DNA from: Flavobacterium nackdongense
GTDB lineage: Bacteria > Bacteroidota > Bacteroidia > Flavobacteriales > Flavobacteriaceae
DNA length: 64,000 nt
Assembly (NCBI RefSeq): GCF_004355225.1
Contig: NZ_CP037933.1
Location: forward strand, 2,666,001-2,730,000
Direction of reading: 5' to 3'
The notes under the pieces were generated by a model that had not been told where the DNA came from, did no database searches, and was given only the letters and a program-made list of their open reading frames with translations. Shown here piece after piece: positions 25,614 through 34,089 of this stretch (position 1 is its first letter; each line of letters begins with the position of its first letter). Position numbers and translations under genes: made by a program.

Positions 25614-26828
25614 ATGTTAGATATCAACAAAGTTAGAGCCGATTTCCCGATACTTTCCAGAACGGTCAACGGAAAACCATTAGTCTATTTTGACAACGGC
25701 GCCACTTCGCAAAAACCACAAATTGTGATGGATGCGATTACAAAATACTATCAAGAAATCAATGCCAACATTCATCGTGGCGTGCATACTTTGAGTCAAT
25801 TGGCCACGGATGCCTACGAAATTTCGCGTGGTAAAATTCAAAATCACATCAATGCCAAATTCGCTCACGAAGTGATTTTTACTTCGGGAACAACGCACGG
25901 AATTAATGCTGTTGCCAATGGTTTTGCTTCGATACTAAAACCGGGCGACGAAGTCTTGGTTTCAGCCTTGGAACACCATAGCAATATTGTGCCTTGGCAA
26001 ATGTTGTGCGAGAAAACAGGAGCGGTTTTGAAAGTCATTCCGATGAATGAAAACGGCGAATTGATTATGGCGGAATACGATAAACTATTGTCAGATAAAA
26101 CCAAAATTGTAACTGTAAATCACATCTCGAATGCTTTGGGAACAGTGAATCCCGTAAAATATATGATCGACAAAGCCCACGAATTTGGCGCTGCAGTTTT
26201 AATTGATGGTGCGCAAGCTGTTCCGCATTTGAAACCCGATGTTCAGGCTTTGGACTGTGATTTTTATGTTTTTTCAGGACATAAAATCTGTGGACCAACT
26301 GGTGTTGGAATTTTATACGGAAAAGAAGCTTGGCTCAACAAATTACCGCCTTACCAAGGGGGTGGCGAAATGATCAAAGAAGTCAGTTTCGAAAAAACCA
26401 CTTATGCCGATTTACCACACAAATTTGAAGCAGGAACACCTGATATTGCGGGAGGAATTGTCTTAGGAACCGCTGTAGATTATATGAATTCTGTTGGTTT
26501 TGACAACATTCAACAGCAGGAATTGGAATTATTAGAATATGCTACCACACGATTATTAGAAATCGAAGGTTTGAAAATATATGGCACAGCCAAGGAAAAA
26601 ACTTCGGTGGTTTCGTTTAACATTGGCGAAATCCATCCATACGATATTGGAACCATCGTGGACAAATTAGGCATTGCGGTTCGAACCGGTCATCATTGTG
26701 CGCAACCGATAATGGATTTTTTCAAAATTCCGGGGACCATTCGTGCCTCTTTTGCGTTTTACAATACCAAAGAAGAAATTGACGTTATGATTGACGCTTT
26801 GAAAAGAGCACAAATGATGTTGTCTTAA
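25614..26828 (+). CDS. sufS: Cysteine desulfurase SufS
   Basis: 404 residues, full length. It releases sulfur from cysteine for Fe-S cluster assembly. PLP lysine in VFSGHKICGPTG (~224), active-site cysteine in VRTGHHCAQPIM (~362), and the group II features HRGVHTLSQLATDAYE and FEAGTPDI. A TACTTTTG box lies ~27 bases upstream. It leads a cluster with sufE and a sufT-like gene; sufBCD are outside this window or elsewhere. Confidence 0.97.
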   Translation: MLDINKVRADFPILSRTVNGKPLVYFDNGATSQKPQIVMDAITKYYQEINANIHRGVHTLSQLATDAYEISRGKIQNHINAKFAHEVIFTSGTTHGINAVANGFASILKPGDEVLVSALEHHSNIVPWQMLCEKTGAVLKVIPMNENGELIMAEYDKLLSDKTKIVTVNHISNALGTVNPVKYMIDKAHEFGAAVLIDGAQAVPHLKPDVQALDCDFYVFSGHKICGPTGVGILYGKEAWLNKLPPYQGGGEMIKEVSFEKTTYADLPHKFEAGTPDIAGGIVLGTAVDYMNSVGFDNIQQQELELLEYATTRLLEIEGLKIYGTAKEKTSVVSFNIGEIHPYDIGTIVDKLGIAVRTGHHCAQPIMDFFKIPGTIRASFAFYNTKEEIDVMIDALKRAQMMLS

Positions 26829-26840
26829 AATTATAGAGAA

Positions 26841-27275
26841 ATGAAACTATTTACGATGCTATTTTTAAGTCTGTTTGTCAGCAAAAGTTGCACGGGTCAA
26901 ACCAAAAACGATTTGAAATTGGCCGTGATGGAATATACTGCGAGCACTCGAGGTTTTTATCAAAAGATTACTATCGAAAATCAAATGGTTTCTGTTTCGA
27001 AAGACAGAAGCGGGACTGAAAAGCCCATTGTAACAAAAATTTCGGACAAAGATTGGAAGGAATTGGTAAGCTATTTTGAAGCGATACATTTAGAAAGTTT
27101 ATCGACTTTAAAAGCGCCAACCGAAAAACGATTCCACGACGGAGCCGCCATCGCCAATCTAAAAGTAACCTATCAGGACAAAAGCTTTCAAACAGAGGCT
27201 TTCGATCACGGAAATCCACCGGAATCCATCAAAAAAATAGTGGACAAAATAAATACCTTTGCAAAAAAAGAATAA
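26841..27275 (+). CDS. Secreted or lipid-anchored protein between sufS and sufE
   Basis: 144 residues with an N-terminal signal (MKLFTMLFLSLFVSKSC); the cysteine could be a weak lipobox. The rest is beta-rich (YQKITIENQMVSVSKDRSG), no family recognised. It overlaps the sufE start by one base (TAATG) and follows sufS by 12 bases, so it is fully embedded in the operon although it is exported and the suf proteins are cytoplasmic. Confidence 0.75.
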   Translation: MKLFTMLFLSLFVSKSCTGQTKNDLKLAVMEYTASTRGFYQKITIENQMVSVSKDRSGTEKPIVTKISDKDWKELVSYFEAIHLESLSTLKAPTEKRFHDGAAIANLKVTYQDKSFQTEAFDHGNPPESIKKIVDKINTFAKKE

Positions 27276-27694
27276 TGAGCATTAAAAAAATACAAGACGA
27301 AATAATAGACGAGTTTTCGATGTTTGACGATTGGATGCAGCGTTATGAATACATTATCGAGTTGGGGAAAAACCTGCCCTTAATCGAAGAAGAATTCAAA
27401 ACTGACGACAACATTATCAAAGGATGCCAATCGAAAGTATGGTTGAAAGGCGAGCAAAACGAAGATAAAATCGTTTTCACTGCCGATAGCGATGCCATTT
27501 TAACCAAAGGAATCATAGCGATTTTAATTCGGGTGTTTTCGAACCAAAAAGCTTCGGATATTTTGAATGCCGATATGGATTTCATAGATGAGATTGGGCT
27601 GAAAGAACATTTGTCGCCTACACGAGCCAACGGATTGGTTTCGATGATCAAAAATATAAAAATGTATGCCTTGGCATTCGATGCAAAAAAATGA
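27275..27694 (+). CDS. sufE: SufE family sulfur acceptor
   Basis: 139 residues. SufE accepts persulfide sulfur from SufS through the conserved cysteine in NIIKGCQSKVWL (C51). The closing block LKEHLSPTRANGLVSMIKN is also typical. The start overlaps the previous stop by one base. Its stop (27692-27694) is directly followed by the left repeat of the GxxExxY cassette. Confidence 0.95.
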   Translation: MSIKKIQDEIIDEFSMFDDWMQRYEYIIELGKNLPLIEEEFKTDDNIIKGCQSKVWLKGEQNEDKIVFTADSDAILTKGIIAILIRVFSNQKASDILNADMDFIDEIGLKEHLSPTRANGLVSMIKNIKMYALAFDAKK

Positions 27695-27695
27695 T

Positions 27696-28292
27696 TTAAC
27701 ATATAAGTCATATAAGTTTTATTTAAAATAAGCTAAGAAAAAAGAAGTGGTATAAGTAATTCTTTAAAACATGATTATAACCAGAAGTTCTCTCAAAGAT
27801 TTAGTTTACCAAGTAAACGGAGCAGCGATTGAAGTTCATAAAAATATAGGAGCAGGACTTTTAGAAAACGTTTATCATCAATGTCTTAAAAAAGAATTAG
27901 AGTTAAGAAAAATAAATTTTTCATCTGAACTTCAAATTCCTTTAAATTATAAAGGATATGAATTAGAGTCAAAATTGAGATGTGACTTATTGATAGAAAA
28001 TTGTCTTGTGGTAGAATTAAAATCAGTAACCGAAATAAACCCTGTTTTTGAAGCACAATTGCTTACTTATATGAATTTGTTAAAAGCTCCAATGGGTTTA
28101 TTAATTAATTTTAATGTGAAAAACATTTTTTATGAAGGTCAAAAAACTATGGTTAATAAATATTATCGAATGTTAGAAGATTAACTATTAAAAATATAAG
28201 TCATTTAAGTAAAATAAATGAAAAACTTCAAAGGCCTCACATTTACTATAAACAAAAATAAAACTTAACCTTATATGACTTATATGGTTTAA
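27696..28292 (+). mobile_element. GxxExxY cassette in the suf operon (CATATAAGT-type inverted repeats)
   Basis: A 597-bp unit between sufE and the sufT-like gene. A 17-bp word, CATATAAGTCATATAAG, at 27700-27716 is repeated exactly in inverted orientation at 28270-28286, with similar sequence around it (TTTTATT side arms). A partial direct copy, ATATAAGTCATTTAAG, is at 28193-28208 just after the gene. The only gene inside encodes a GxxExxY protein in the operon's direction. No transposase and no obvious target duplication were seen. Confidence 0.65.
27771..28184 (+). CDS. GxxExxY protein (PD-(D/E)XK-like)
   Basis: 137 residues. The defining motif GLLENVY is at G29-E32-Y35. A probable nuclease-type core follows: D72 (LRCDLLI) and E82-L-K84 (LVVELKS), matching PD-(D/E)XK spacing, then the conserved QLLTYMNLL and GLLINFNV. 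The biochemical function of this family is not established. It is intact and lies in the suf operon between inverted repeats, while two more similar paralogues occupy the bat operon. Confidence 0.9.
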   Translation: MIITRSSLKDLVYQVNGAAIEVHKNIGAGLLENVYHQCLKKELELRKINFSSELQIPLNYKGYELESKLRCDLLIENCLVVELKSVTEINPVFEAQLLTYMNLLKAPMGLLINFNVKNIFYEGQKTMVNKYYRMLED

Positions 28293-28305
28293 AAAATAAA
28301 AAACT

Positions 28306-28629
28306 ATGGAACAAAAAATAGACACCGAACAATTAGGAATAGAAATCGTATCAAAACTCAAAACAATTTACGATCCCGAAATCCCTGTAGACATCTACGA
28401 ATTAGGATTGATTTATGACGTAATGGTCAGCACTGATTTTGAAGTAAAAATCTTGATGACACTCACTTCACCGAACTGCCCTGTGGCCGAAAGTTTGCCT
28501 CGTGAAGTGGAAGAAAAGGTAAAATCAATCGAGCATATCAAAGATGCTGAAGTCGAAATCACCTTCGATCCACCTTGGAATAAAGATTTGATGAGCGAAG
28601 AAGCAAAATTAGAACTGGGAATGCTCTAA
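28306..28629 (+). CDS. SufT-like metal-sulfur cluster assembly factor (DUF59/MIP18)
   Basis: 107 residues, the family's compact size. Core IYDPEIPVDIYELGLIYDV then TSPNCPVAESLPREVE, with the conserved cysteine C58, and the terminal FDPPWNKDLMSEEA. Proteins of this family help mature Fe-S proteins. The link to sufS and sufE, despite the intervening cassette, supports that role. Confidence 0.93.
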   Translation: MEQKIDTEQLGIEIVSKLKTIYDPEIPVDIYELGLIYDVMVSTDFEVKILMTLTSPNCPVAESLPREVEEKVKSIEHIKDAEVEITFDPPWNKDLMSEEAKLELGML

Positions 28630-28645
28630 CAGTTAAATCGTTTAT

Positions 28646-28684
28646 GGTTTATTGTTTGTTGTTCTGAACTATAAACAATAAACC
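28646..28684. repeat. Intergenic inverted repeat between sufT-like and DUF2480 genes
   Basis: GGTTTATTGTTT (28646-28657) pairs exactly with AAACAATAAACC (28673-28684). The whole gap consists of variants of the word GTTTATTGTTT. There is no gene inside. It resembles a minimal, empty version of the iterated-word repeats around the GxxExxY genes. Confidence 0.7.
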
Positions 28685-28706
28685 TCAAACCACAAACTTT
28701 TCAAAA

Positions 28707-29216
28707 ATGGAAGAAATTGTAAATAAAGTAGCCAATAGCACTCTGGAAGTTTTCGATCTCGAAGATTATTATCCAAAGGGAATTCGTGTGCAAATTGATA
28801 TTTCGCAATGGTTTTTGGAAGGTTTTTTGTTGAAAGAAAAAGACTTTCGAGCTCAGTTGCAAGAACACGATTGGTCGCAATACCAAGATCAATATGTGGC
28901 TATTTATTGCAGCACCGATGCCATTTTCCCGGCTTGGGCAACGATTTTGGTTGCGGTTCAATTGGCGCCCTTTGCCAAGAAAATTGTTAACGGAACTATT
29001 GAAGATTTAGACGCTGCTTTGTACGAAGAGCTCCTTTCTACAATAGATTATTCGGCTTATGCAAACAAAGCGGTAATCATCAAAGGCTGTTCGAAAAAAC
29101 CCGTGCCTGTGCGTGCTTATATTTTGGCAGCGCATCATTTGCAATCGCAAGCGCGAAGCATTATGTATGGCGAGGCTTGCTCGGCGGTACCTCTATACAA
29201 AGCTCCAAAAAAATAA
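28707..29216 (+). CDS. DUF2480 family protein
   Basis: 169 residues, cytoplasmic. Recognised from the conserved start (VFDLEDYYPKGIRV, DISQWFLEGFLLKE), YVAIYCSTDAIFPAWATIL, and the cysteine-containing VIIKGCSKKPVPV near the end. DUF2480 proteins occur in Bacteroidota and are commonly linked to suf genes, as here; function unknown. Confidence 0.88.
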   Translation: MEEIVNKVANSTLEVFDLEDYYPKGIRVQIDISQWFLEGFLLKEKDFRAQLQEHDWSQYQDQYVAIYCSTDAIFPAWATILVAVQLAPFAKKIVNGTIEDLDAALYEELLSTIDYSAYANKAVIIKGCSKKPVPVRAYILAAHHLQSQARSIMYGEACSAVPLYKAPKK

Positions 29217-29242
29217 AGTATTGGTTTTTAATTGATTGGCTT

Positions 29243-29273
29243 TTTGAAGATTTCATGAGTTTTATTACATTTG
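29243..29273 (+). promoter_or_regulatory. Promoter of the DUF3078 gene
   Basis: TTTG at 29243-29246 and TACATTTG at 29266-29273 are separated by exactly 19 bases, matching the Bacteroidota consensus TTTG-N19-TAnnTTTG. The start codon is 24 bases downstream. This is the best promoter match seen in the window and suggests the gene has its own transcript. Confidence 0.65.
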
Positions 29274-29297
29274 TTTTTCTAACACTAAACTCAAAAA

Positions 29298-30227
29298 ATG
29301 AAACATCTACTACTAGGCCTAGCATTTTTAGCTTCGGCTGTGTCTATTCAGGCACAATCAACTGAAAAAGATTTAATCAAAAAATCGGAAGATGCCGTTA
29401 AAGTCATCAACGACACTACTAAAAATGGTTGGTCGAAAAAAGGAACTATCACCTTTTTGTTCAATCAGTCCAATTTCAACAACTGGATTGCTGGAGGCGA
29501 AAGTAGCCTTTCAGGGACTTTGGGCCTTAACTACGAATTGCATTACAAGTCTGAAAATACCACCTGGGACAACAGACTTCTCGCGAATTATGGACTAATC
29601 CGCACCGATAATGCCGAATTTAGCAAGAAATCGGATGACCGTTTAGAACTCAATTCCATCTACGGAAAGAAGGCCAAAGGGAATTGGTATTATTCCTTTA
29701 TATTAAACTTTAGAACCCAATTTACAACGGGTTATGTTTATGGAAAAGATAGTAATGGTGCCGAAATACGAACTGAAAACACTGGATTTTTCTCTCCTGC
29801 CTACCTTACTTTTGGACCGGGTGTTTATTATAAGAAAAGCGATAATTTCAAATTAAATTTTGCTCCGCTAACCTCAAAATTCACCTTTGTAGATAATTAT
29901 TACACTTCAATTCCTGGCTATGTTGACGGAAGCTATTTTGGTGTAGATGCTGATAAAAGTATGCGTTATGAACTTGGTTTTTATGCTTCAGGATATTACA
30001 AATTCACTTTGATGAAAAACGTATCGGTAGAAAACCTCTTGAATTTATATTCTAATTATTTAGAAGATCCTCAAAACGTTGATATCGATTACCAAATCAA
30101 TGTGGTGATGACCATCAATAAGGCTTTGTCGGCCAATTTTACTTTTCAAACCATATACGACGACAATGCGTATCGAGGATTTCAAACCCGACAAGTCTTC
30201 GGTTTAGGAGTGAATTACGGTTTCTAA
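29298..30227 (+). CDS. DUF3078 family outer-membrane protein
   Basis: 309 residues with a signal peptide (MKHLLLGLAFLASAVSIQAQ). The typical DUF3078 opening follows (GWSKKGTITFLFNQSNFNNW, AGGESSLSGTLGL), then alternating amphipathic strands ending in a C-terminal aromatic (GLGVNYGF). Probably an outer-membrane barrel; role unknown. Last gene before a strong terminator. Confidence 0.88.
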   Translation: MKHLLLGLAFLASAVSIQAQSTEKDLIKKSEDAVKVINDTTKNGWSKKGTITFLFNQSNFNNWIAGGESSLSGTLGLNYELHYKSENTTWDNRLLANYGLIRTDNAEFSKKSDDRLELNSIYGKKAKGNWYYSFILNFRTQFTTGYVYGKDSNGAEIRTENTGFFSPAYLTFGPGVYYKKSDNFKLNFAPLTSKFTFVDNYYTSIPGYVDGSYFGVDADKSMRYELGFYASGYYKFTLMKNVSVENLLNLYSNYLEDPQNVDIDYQINVVMTINKALSANFTFQTIYDDNAYRGFQTRQVFGLGVNYGF

Positions 30228-30241
30228 AACATCCCCATTTT

Positions 30242-30290
30242 AAACAAACATCCCTTTTGAAATTTGATTTCAAAAGGGATGTTTGTTTTG
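30242..30290. terminator. Strong bidirectional terminator after the suf cluster
   Basis: A 22-bp perfect stem, AAACAAACATCCCTTTTGAAAT paired across a TTG loop. It ends the DUF3078 transcript. On the minus strand it could also end the HigA-like gene's transcript, whose stop lies ~90 bases away. Confidence 0.88.
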
Positions 30291-30377
30291 TGTAACGTTT
30301 TTTGGATTATGTAAGCCTAACTTTATATTAAGAGTTTTAAAACCCCAATTTCTTATAGCGGCTTTAGGCGATGTCTT

Positions 30378-30692
30378 TTATTTTCCGATGCTTATTTGTA
30401 GATTAGGTAATTCTATTTGCAATTTTACCGTTGCTTTTAATGCAGAAAAAACACGCATTAAAGTATCAATACTTGCATTGCTTGCATTATTTTCCAATCT
30501 CGAAATTTGTGCTTTTTGTACTCCTATTAATTTTCCCAACTCTTCTTGAGTTAGTTTACGTTCTTTTCTAGTTTCTTTAATTGCATTTCCAATTAAATCC
30601 ATTTGTAAATCGTACTCAAATTTATCTCTGTTTTTTGTACCCATTTTACCAATAATCTCGTCAGTAACTTGGTCTAAAGTGAATGTTTTCAT
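30378..30692 (-). CDS. higA: HigA-like antitoxin, XRE-family HTH
   Basis: 104 residues. A helix-turn-helix of the Cro/C1 type spans ~40-95 (KLTQEELGKLIGVQKAQISR). It overlaps the upstream toxin gene by 4 bases, in the toxin-first order typical of higBA. Such antitoxins bind the toxin and repress their own promoter. Intact. Confidence 0.87.
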   Translation of the reverse strand: MKTFTLDQVTDEIIGKMGTKNRDKFEYDLQMDLIGNAIKETRKERKLTQEELGKLIGVQKAQISRLENNASNASIDTLMRVFSALKATVKLQIELPNLQISIGK

Positions 30693-31018
30693 AATTTATT
30701 TAAGTTTTTTTCTTCAAAACATTTAGTTCTCAAATTTTTCGCTCTTTCAATTTCTTTTTTGGGAACTTTTCTTTGTTTCTTCACAAATCCGTGTGTTGAA
30801 ATTACTAAAGTACTTTCTGAATTCGTTTTGTCCCAAAATGCCAATAATCTATATTGAAATTTTTGATACAATGTCCTGAATTCCCAAATATCATCTTCCA
30901 ATTTTTTGAATAATTCAGGATCATTTTTATTTTCGGAATTACGAATATTGTAAATTATTTTTTTAGAATGTTTAATTTCAATAGACTTAAGAAACTCAAA
31001 TACATCTTCCGAAAACAG
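30689..31018 (-). pseudogene. higB: HigB/RelE-like toxin without a standard start codon (possibly frameshifted)
   Basis: The frame encodes a Gp49/HigB-like toxin: LFSEDVFEFLKSI, then LEDDIWEFRTLYQKFQYRLL, FWDK and VISTHGFVKKQRKVPKKEI. No ATG or GTG precedes it; a TAA lies two codons before CTG at 31018. The only early alternative, TTG at 30901, would remove ~39 residues including the first helix. An ATG ~30 bases further upstream lies in another frame and would join this one if one G were added after a T-run. So it is either started at CTG or inactivated by a one-base deletion. Confidence 0.6.
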
Positions 31019-31091
31019 TACTTAAAAAAGTAACAACAAGCCCTTTCTTTCATAAAATTTACCTTTTCTTTAGAATCTCATACTAATACAA

Positions 31092-31099
31092 TATATTTG
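31092..31099 (+). promoter_or_regulatory. Possible -7 box (TATATTTG) for the aldehyde dehydrogenase gene
   Basis: TATATTTG matches TAnnTTTG and lies 36 bases before the start codon. No clear -33 TTTG. Confidence 0.4.
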
Positions 31100-31134
31100 T
31101 AAATAATATAACAATTCTAACCCATAAAGTTACA

Positions 31135-32688
31135 ATGATAACAACAGCAGAACAATTCGGAATGAAAGAAGCCTTGGTACAATTGGGTATAAAAGCTATA
31201 AATGAAGGAACTTCAACAGGAATTCAGCATTTTTCAAACGGAGAAATCCTCGAAAGCTACTCGCCCGTTGACGGAAAATTAATTGCAGCCGTAAAAACAA
31301 CCTCCGAGGCAGATTACGAAAAGGTATTGCAAACAGCTTCCGAAGCCTTCAAAACATTTCGATTAATGCCAGCACCACAACGTGGTGAAATCGTGAGACA
31401 GTTTGGAGAAAAATTGCGAAAAAACAAAGAAGCTTTGGGCAAACTCGTTTCCTATGAAATGGGCAAATCATTGCAAGAAGGCTATGGCGAAGTTCAGGAA
31501 ATGATAGATATTTGTGATTTTGCCGTGGGACTTTCGCGTCAATTGCATGGATTAACGATGCACTCGGAACGTCCAGGTCACCGTATGTATGAACAATACC
31601 ATCCAATGGGAATTGTCGGAATCATTTCGGCTTTCAATTTCCCGGTTGCGGTTTGGGCTTGGAACACGGCTTTGGCTTGGATTTGTGGCGATGTTTGCGT
31701 TTGGAAACCCTCCGAAAAAACACCGCTGTGTGGCATCGCCTGTCAGAACATCATTGCCGAGGTGATCAAGGAAAATAATTTGCCAGAAGGAATTTCTTGT
31801 TTGATCAACGGAGATTATAAAGTAGGCGAATTAATGACAAATGATAAACGAATTCCACTAATTTCAGCTACAGGCTCCACCCGAATGGGGAAAATCGTGG
31901 CGCAAGCCGTCGCGGGTCGTTTGGGAAAATCACTACTCGAATTAGGAGGAAACAACGCCATTATTGTTACCCCAGATGCCGATATCAAAATGACGGTCAT
32001 CGGTGCCGTTTTTGGAGCTGTTGGAACTGCAGGACAACGTTGTACTTCGACCAGACGTTTAATCATTCACGAAAGTATTTATGACAAAGTAAAAGAAGCT
32101 ATAGTTTCGGCTTACGGCCAATTGAAAATAGGAAACCCATTGGACGAAAACAATCACGTAGGACCACTGATTGATAAGCAAGCTGTCGCAATGTACACTA
32201 ATGCTTTGACTAAAGTTGTCGCCGAAGGCGGAACACTTATCGTTCAAGGCGGCGTACTTTCGGGCGAAGGTTACGAAAGTGGTTGCTATGTAAAACCAGC
32301 GATTGCCGAAGCTGATAATGCTTTCGAAATTGTCCAACACGAAACTTTTGCTCCTGTTTTGTATTTATTGAAATATTCGGGTTCGGTAGAAAATGCGATC
32401 GAAATTCAAAACGGAGTAGCTCAAGGACTTTCCTCGGCCATTATGACCAATAATCTGCGTGAAGCCGAATTGTTCTTATCGGTTGCAGGTTCCGATTGCG
32501 GGATTGCCAATGTCAATATTGGAACTTCGGGAGCCGAAATTGGCGGTGCTTTTGGCGGTGAAAAAGAAACGGGTGGCGGACGCGAATCGGGTTCCGATGC
32601 TTGGAAAATCTATATGCGTCGTCAAACCAATACGATTAATTATACTACGAGTTTACCCCTAGCACAAGGAATAAAATTCGATTTGTAG
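31135..32688 (+). CDS. Aldehyde dehydrogenase, ALDH7/aminoadipate-semialdehyde type
   Basis: 517 residues, full length. Catalytic cysteine in TAGQRCTSTRRL (~303) and general-base glutamate in LLELGGNNAI (~268). The ALDH7-type N-terminus and IVGIISAFNFPVAVWAWNTA are distinctive and point to the antiquitin group, which oxidises alpha-aminoadipate semialdehyde in lysine catabolism. Substrate is inferred from similarity only. Convergent with an amino acid permease, which would fit amino-acid catabolism. Confidence 0.92.
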   Translation: MITTAEQFGMKEALVQLGIKAINEGTSTGIQHFSNGEILESYSPVDGKLIAAVKTTSEADYEKVLQTASEAFKTFRLMPAPQRGEIVRQFGEKLRKNKEALGKLVSYEMGKSLQEGYGEVQEMIDICDFAVGLSRQLHGLTMHSERPGHRMYEQYHPMGIVGIISAFNFPVAVWAWNTALAWICGDVCVWKPSEKTPLCGIACQNIIAEVIKENNLPEGISCLINGDYKVGELMTNDKRIPLISATGSTRMGKIVAQAVAGRLGKSLLELGGNNAIIVTPDADIKMTVIGAVFGAVGTAGQRCTSTRRLIIHESIYDKVKEAIVSAYGQLKIGNPLDENNHVGPLIDKQAVAMYTNALTKVVAEGGTLIVQGGVLSGEGYESGCYVKPAIAEADNAFEIVQHETFAPVLYLLKYSGSVENAIEIQNGVAQGLSSAIMTNNLREAELFLSVAGSDCGIANVNIGTSGAEIGGAFGGEKETGGGRESGSDAWKIYMRRQTNTINYTTSLPLAQGIKFDL

Positions 32689-32727
32689 TTGAGGCTTTTT
32701 TTATCCTCTTTAATCAAATTTGAATAA

Positions 32728-34005
32728 TTAAGGTTTGATTTTGTGTTTAGAATCAAATAAATACAGAATCAAGCCTATTAAAATTGTGGATAGTCCTATT
32801 AGACTTTCTTTTGGGTGAGCAATAAAGGTAAAATAGCAAATGTAAACCCCAAAAGCCAAAAACACGACCGGAAAAATCCAGAAATACTTGCCTTTGAAAA
32901 TGTATCTTTTGTTGGATGGAATGGTAAAAACCGTTGCCACCGCAAGTGTTGCCAATATTTGTAACAAGAATGAGGCATAAATAAAAATTTCTTCAAACTC
33001 TCCTGTCAAAATGATAATAATGGAGATTAAAGCGTGAACCCACAAAGCTAAATAAGGAATTCCGTTTTTTGTTTTGTTCATAAAACTCCAAAGTTTATTC
33101 TCTTTTGCGGTAGCAAAACTTACTCGGGAACCAATCCATAAATAGCCGCTAATCGTAGCAATTAATTGAGCTGCAATAAAAAAGCTAACCCATTTCGCCC
33201 CATTCAAACCCAAAAATTTCTCTGCTGCGATAGAAGCCACATCTTCTTGGTTGACTAATGACGCAATCGGTGCGTGTTTTAGAAAAACATAATTGATTAA
33301 AACATAAACCAAAGTCACAAATAGAGTTCCAAGGATCAATGATTTTGGAAGGTTTTTGGTTGGATTTTTTATTTCTCCAACAATATAAGAAGCAGAATTC
33401 CAACCGGTATAAGCAAAGGAAACAAACACTAGTGAACTCGCAAATTCTGGCATTTGAACTTCTTTTACCCAGCCATTATCGAAAGTTAAACCGTTTTGGA
33501 CTTGCGGAGCATAATACAATCCGAGGCCTATTATCCCTAAAACAAATACAACTTTTAACAAAGTAAAACCGTTTTGAAAATCACTACTTACCCTTAAACT
33601 AAAAGATTGCGAAAGAGCGGTGAAAATAATAATTCCTATGGCAAACTCTTTTCCTAATTCTAGGCCAAAAATTTGTAAATACTTACTCATCGCCAAAGCT
33701 GCCAAGGCTACAGGAGCTGAAAAGCCAACAATTAGTGAAATCCAACTGCTTAGATATCCAAAAAAAGGATGAAAACCTCGGGACAAATAAATATAATCGC
33801 CACCCGTTTCTTTGTAATAATTGCCTAATTCTGAATAGCAAAATGCACCAAACATTGCCAATATTCCTCCAATAAACCATAGTAATATTATGGAATAGGT
33901 ATTAGTCAAATAGGCAACCTGATACCCCAAGGAAGTAAATATCCCAGTGCCAATCATATTCGAGACTACTAATGCTGTGGCTGTAAGCCAAGTAATTTTT
34001 TTCAA
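32728..34005 (-). CDS. APC family amino acid permease
   Basis: 425 residues with about 12 membrane helices. The family's helix 1 motif is VVSNMIGTGIFTSLGY (~14-29), with a later FVSFAYTGWNSASYIVGEIK (~195-214). The fold imports amino acids or related amines by cation symport. Substrate not deducible. Probably monocistronic. Confidence 0.9.
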   Translation of the reverse strand: MKKITWLTATALVVSNMIGTGIFTSLGYQVAYLTNTYSIILLWFIGGILAMFGAFCYSELGNYYKETGGDYIYLSRGFHPFFGYLSSWISLIVGFSAPVALAALAMSKYLQIFGLELGKEFAIGIIIFTALSQSFSLRVSSDFQNGFTLLKVVFVLGIIGLGLYYAPQVQNGLTFDNGWVKEVQMPEFASSLVFVSFAYTGWNSASYIVGEIKNPTKNLPKSLILGTLFVTLVYVLINYVFLKHAPIASLVNQEDVASIAAEKFLGLNGAKWVSFFIAAQLIATISGYLWIGSRVSFATAKENKLWSFMNKTKNGIPYLALWVHALISIIIILTGEFEEIFIYASFLLQILATLAVATVFTIPSNKRYIFKGKYFWIFPVVFLAFGVYICYFTFIAHPKESLIGLSTILIGLILYLFDSKHKIKP

Positions 34006-34033
34006 AGTTGAAAAATGTATGATTTATAAAAAA

Positions 34034-34060
34034 ATTTGCCAAGGCAAAAACCTTGGCAAA
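34034..34060 (-). terminator. Rho-independent terminator after the TonB receptor gene
   Basis: Perfect 10-bp stem TTTGCCAAGG / CCTTGGCAAA with a 6-base loop. On the minus strand it is followed by a T-run. It lies 30 bases past the receptor stop. Confidence 0.88.
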
Positions 34061-34089
34061 GTAATAAAAATTAACTTTAAAATTATGAT

